The notes under the pieces: model-generated
Told to the model about the DNA's origin: nothing
Databases searched by the model: none
What the model saw: the letters and a program-made list of their open reading frames with translations, nothing else
Assembly (NCBI GenBank): GCA_030067055.1
Contig: JASJAL010000259.1
Location: 1 to 13,728 of the forward strand
From: Kiloniellales bacterium
GTDB lineage: Bacteria > Pseudomonadota > Alphaproteobacteria > Kiloniellales > JAKSBE01
Direction: 5' to 3'
DNA length: 13,728 bases
Program-made: the position numbers and the translations under genes
Shown here: positions 13,682 to 13,728 of the stretch, in pieces
How the letters are laid out: each line of letters begins with the position of its first letter
Numbering within the stretch: the first letter of the stretch is position 1

Positions 13682-13728
13682 ATCGAGCCGGCCTCGACCA
13701 TGTAGTTGTTGGCCGTGCACATGGCGGC
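13678..13728 (-). CDS. C-terminal tail of a probable short-chain dehydrogenase (rest outside window)
   Basis: On the minus strand the last 51 bases read AAMCTANNYMVEAGSI followed by TAA (13678-13680). The pattern Cys/Gly-T-x-x-x-Y-x-V-x-A-G near a C-terminus is typical of SDR oxidoreductases, which usually end with TGQ..VDGG-like segments. Only 16 residues are visible, so the call is tentative. The stop overlaps the end of the antiporter gene by 4 bp on the opposite strand. Confidence 0.45.
   Translation of the reverse strand, partial: AAMCTANNYMVEAGSI

Overview
This is a high-GC window, most likely from an alphaproteobacterium. I suggest a marine or soil Rhodospirillales-like lineage from gene content, codon style and recognisable families, but I could not run a taxonomic search. 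I see no rRNA, tRNA, CRISPR array, transposase or phage gene. It reads as chromosomal accessory and metabolic territory made of short, mostly independent units.

Layout, left to right. (1) The C-terminal part of a hemerythrin-like protein runs off the left edge. (2) After about 520 bp with no convincing gene comes a two-gene cassette: an all-helical outer-membrane-type lipoprotein and a 132-residue helical protein with one hydrophobic stretch. A tandem hairpin lies just before its ribosome-binding site. (3) After a second gene-poor stretch of about 470 bp comes a selenium-binding protein 1 / methanethiol oxidase family gene (SBP56, mtoX type), followed 39 bp later by a histidine-bearing six-helix membrane protein. 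(4) A convergent small basic protein with an AT-hook-like RGRP core lies beside an A-rich stretch carrying 31-bp-spaced repeats and several palindromes. (5) A minus-strand two-gene operon encodes a 3-hydroxyisobutyrate / L-threonate-type dehydrogenase and a xylose-isomerase-like TIM-barrel protein. (6) On the plus strand are a secreted four-cysteine protein and a multi-spanning membrane protein. (7) A translationally coupled pair encodes a CPPC thioredoxin-fold lipoprotein and a stand-alone DsbD-alpha-like periplasmic domain. (8) A minus-strand epoxide-hydrolase-type alpha/beta hydrolase overlaps the end of that pair. (9) Divergent from it is a KefB-type CPA2 cation:proton antiporter with an RCK_N domain. 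(10) The last bases carry the C-terminal tail of a probable short-chain dehydrogenase on the minus strand.

Themes. Sulfur and thiol chemistry recurs, in the methanethiol oxidase family enzyme, the CPPC lipoprotein with the DsbD-alpha module, and the cysteine-containing secreted protein, but nothing in the sequence ties these into one pathway. The best candidates for something undescribed are the lipoprotein plus small helical protein cassette, the signal-peptide-less SBP56 with its histidine-rich membrane partner, the orphan DsbD-alpha/CPPC couple, and the repeat array next to the AT-hook-like protein.
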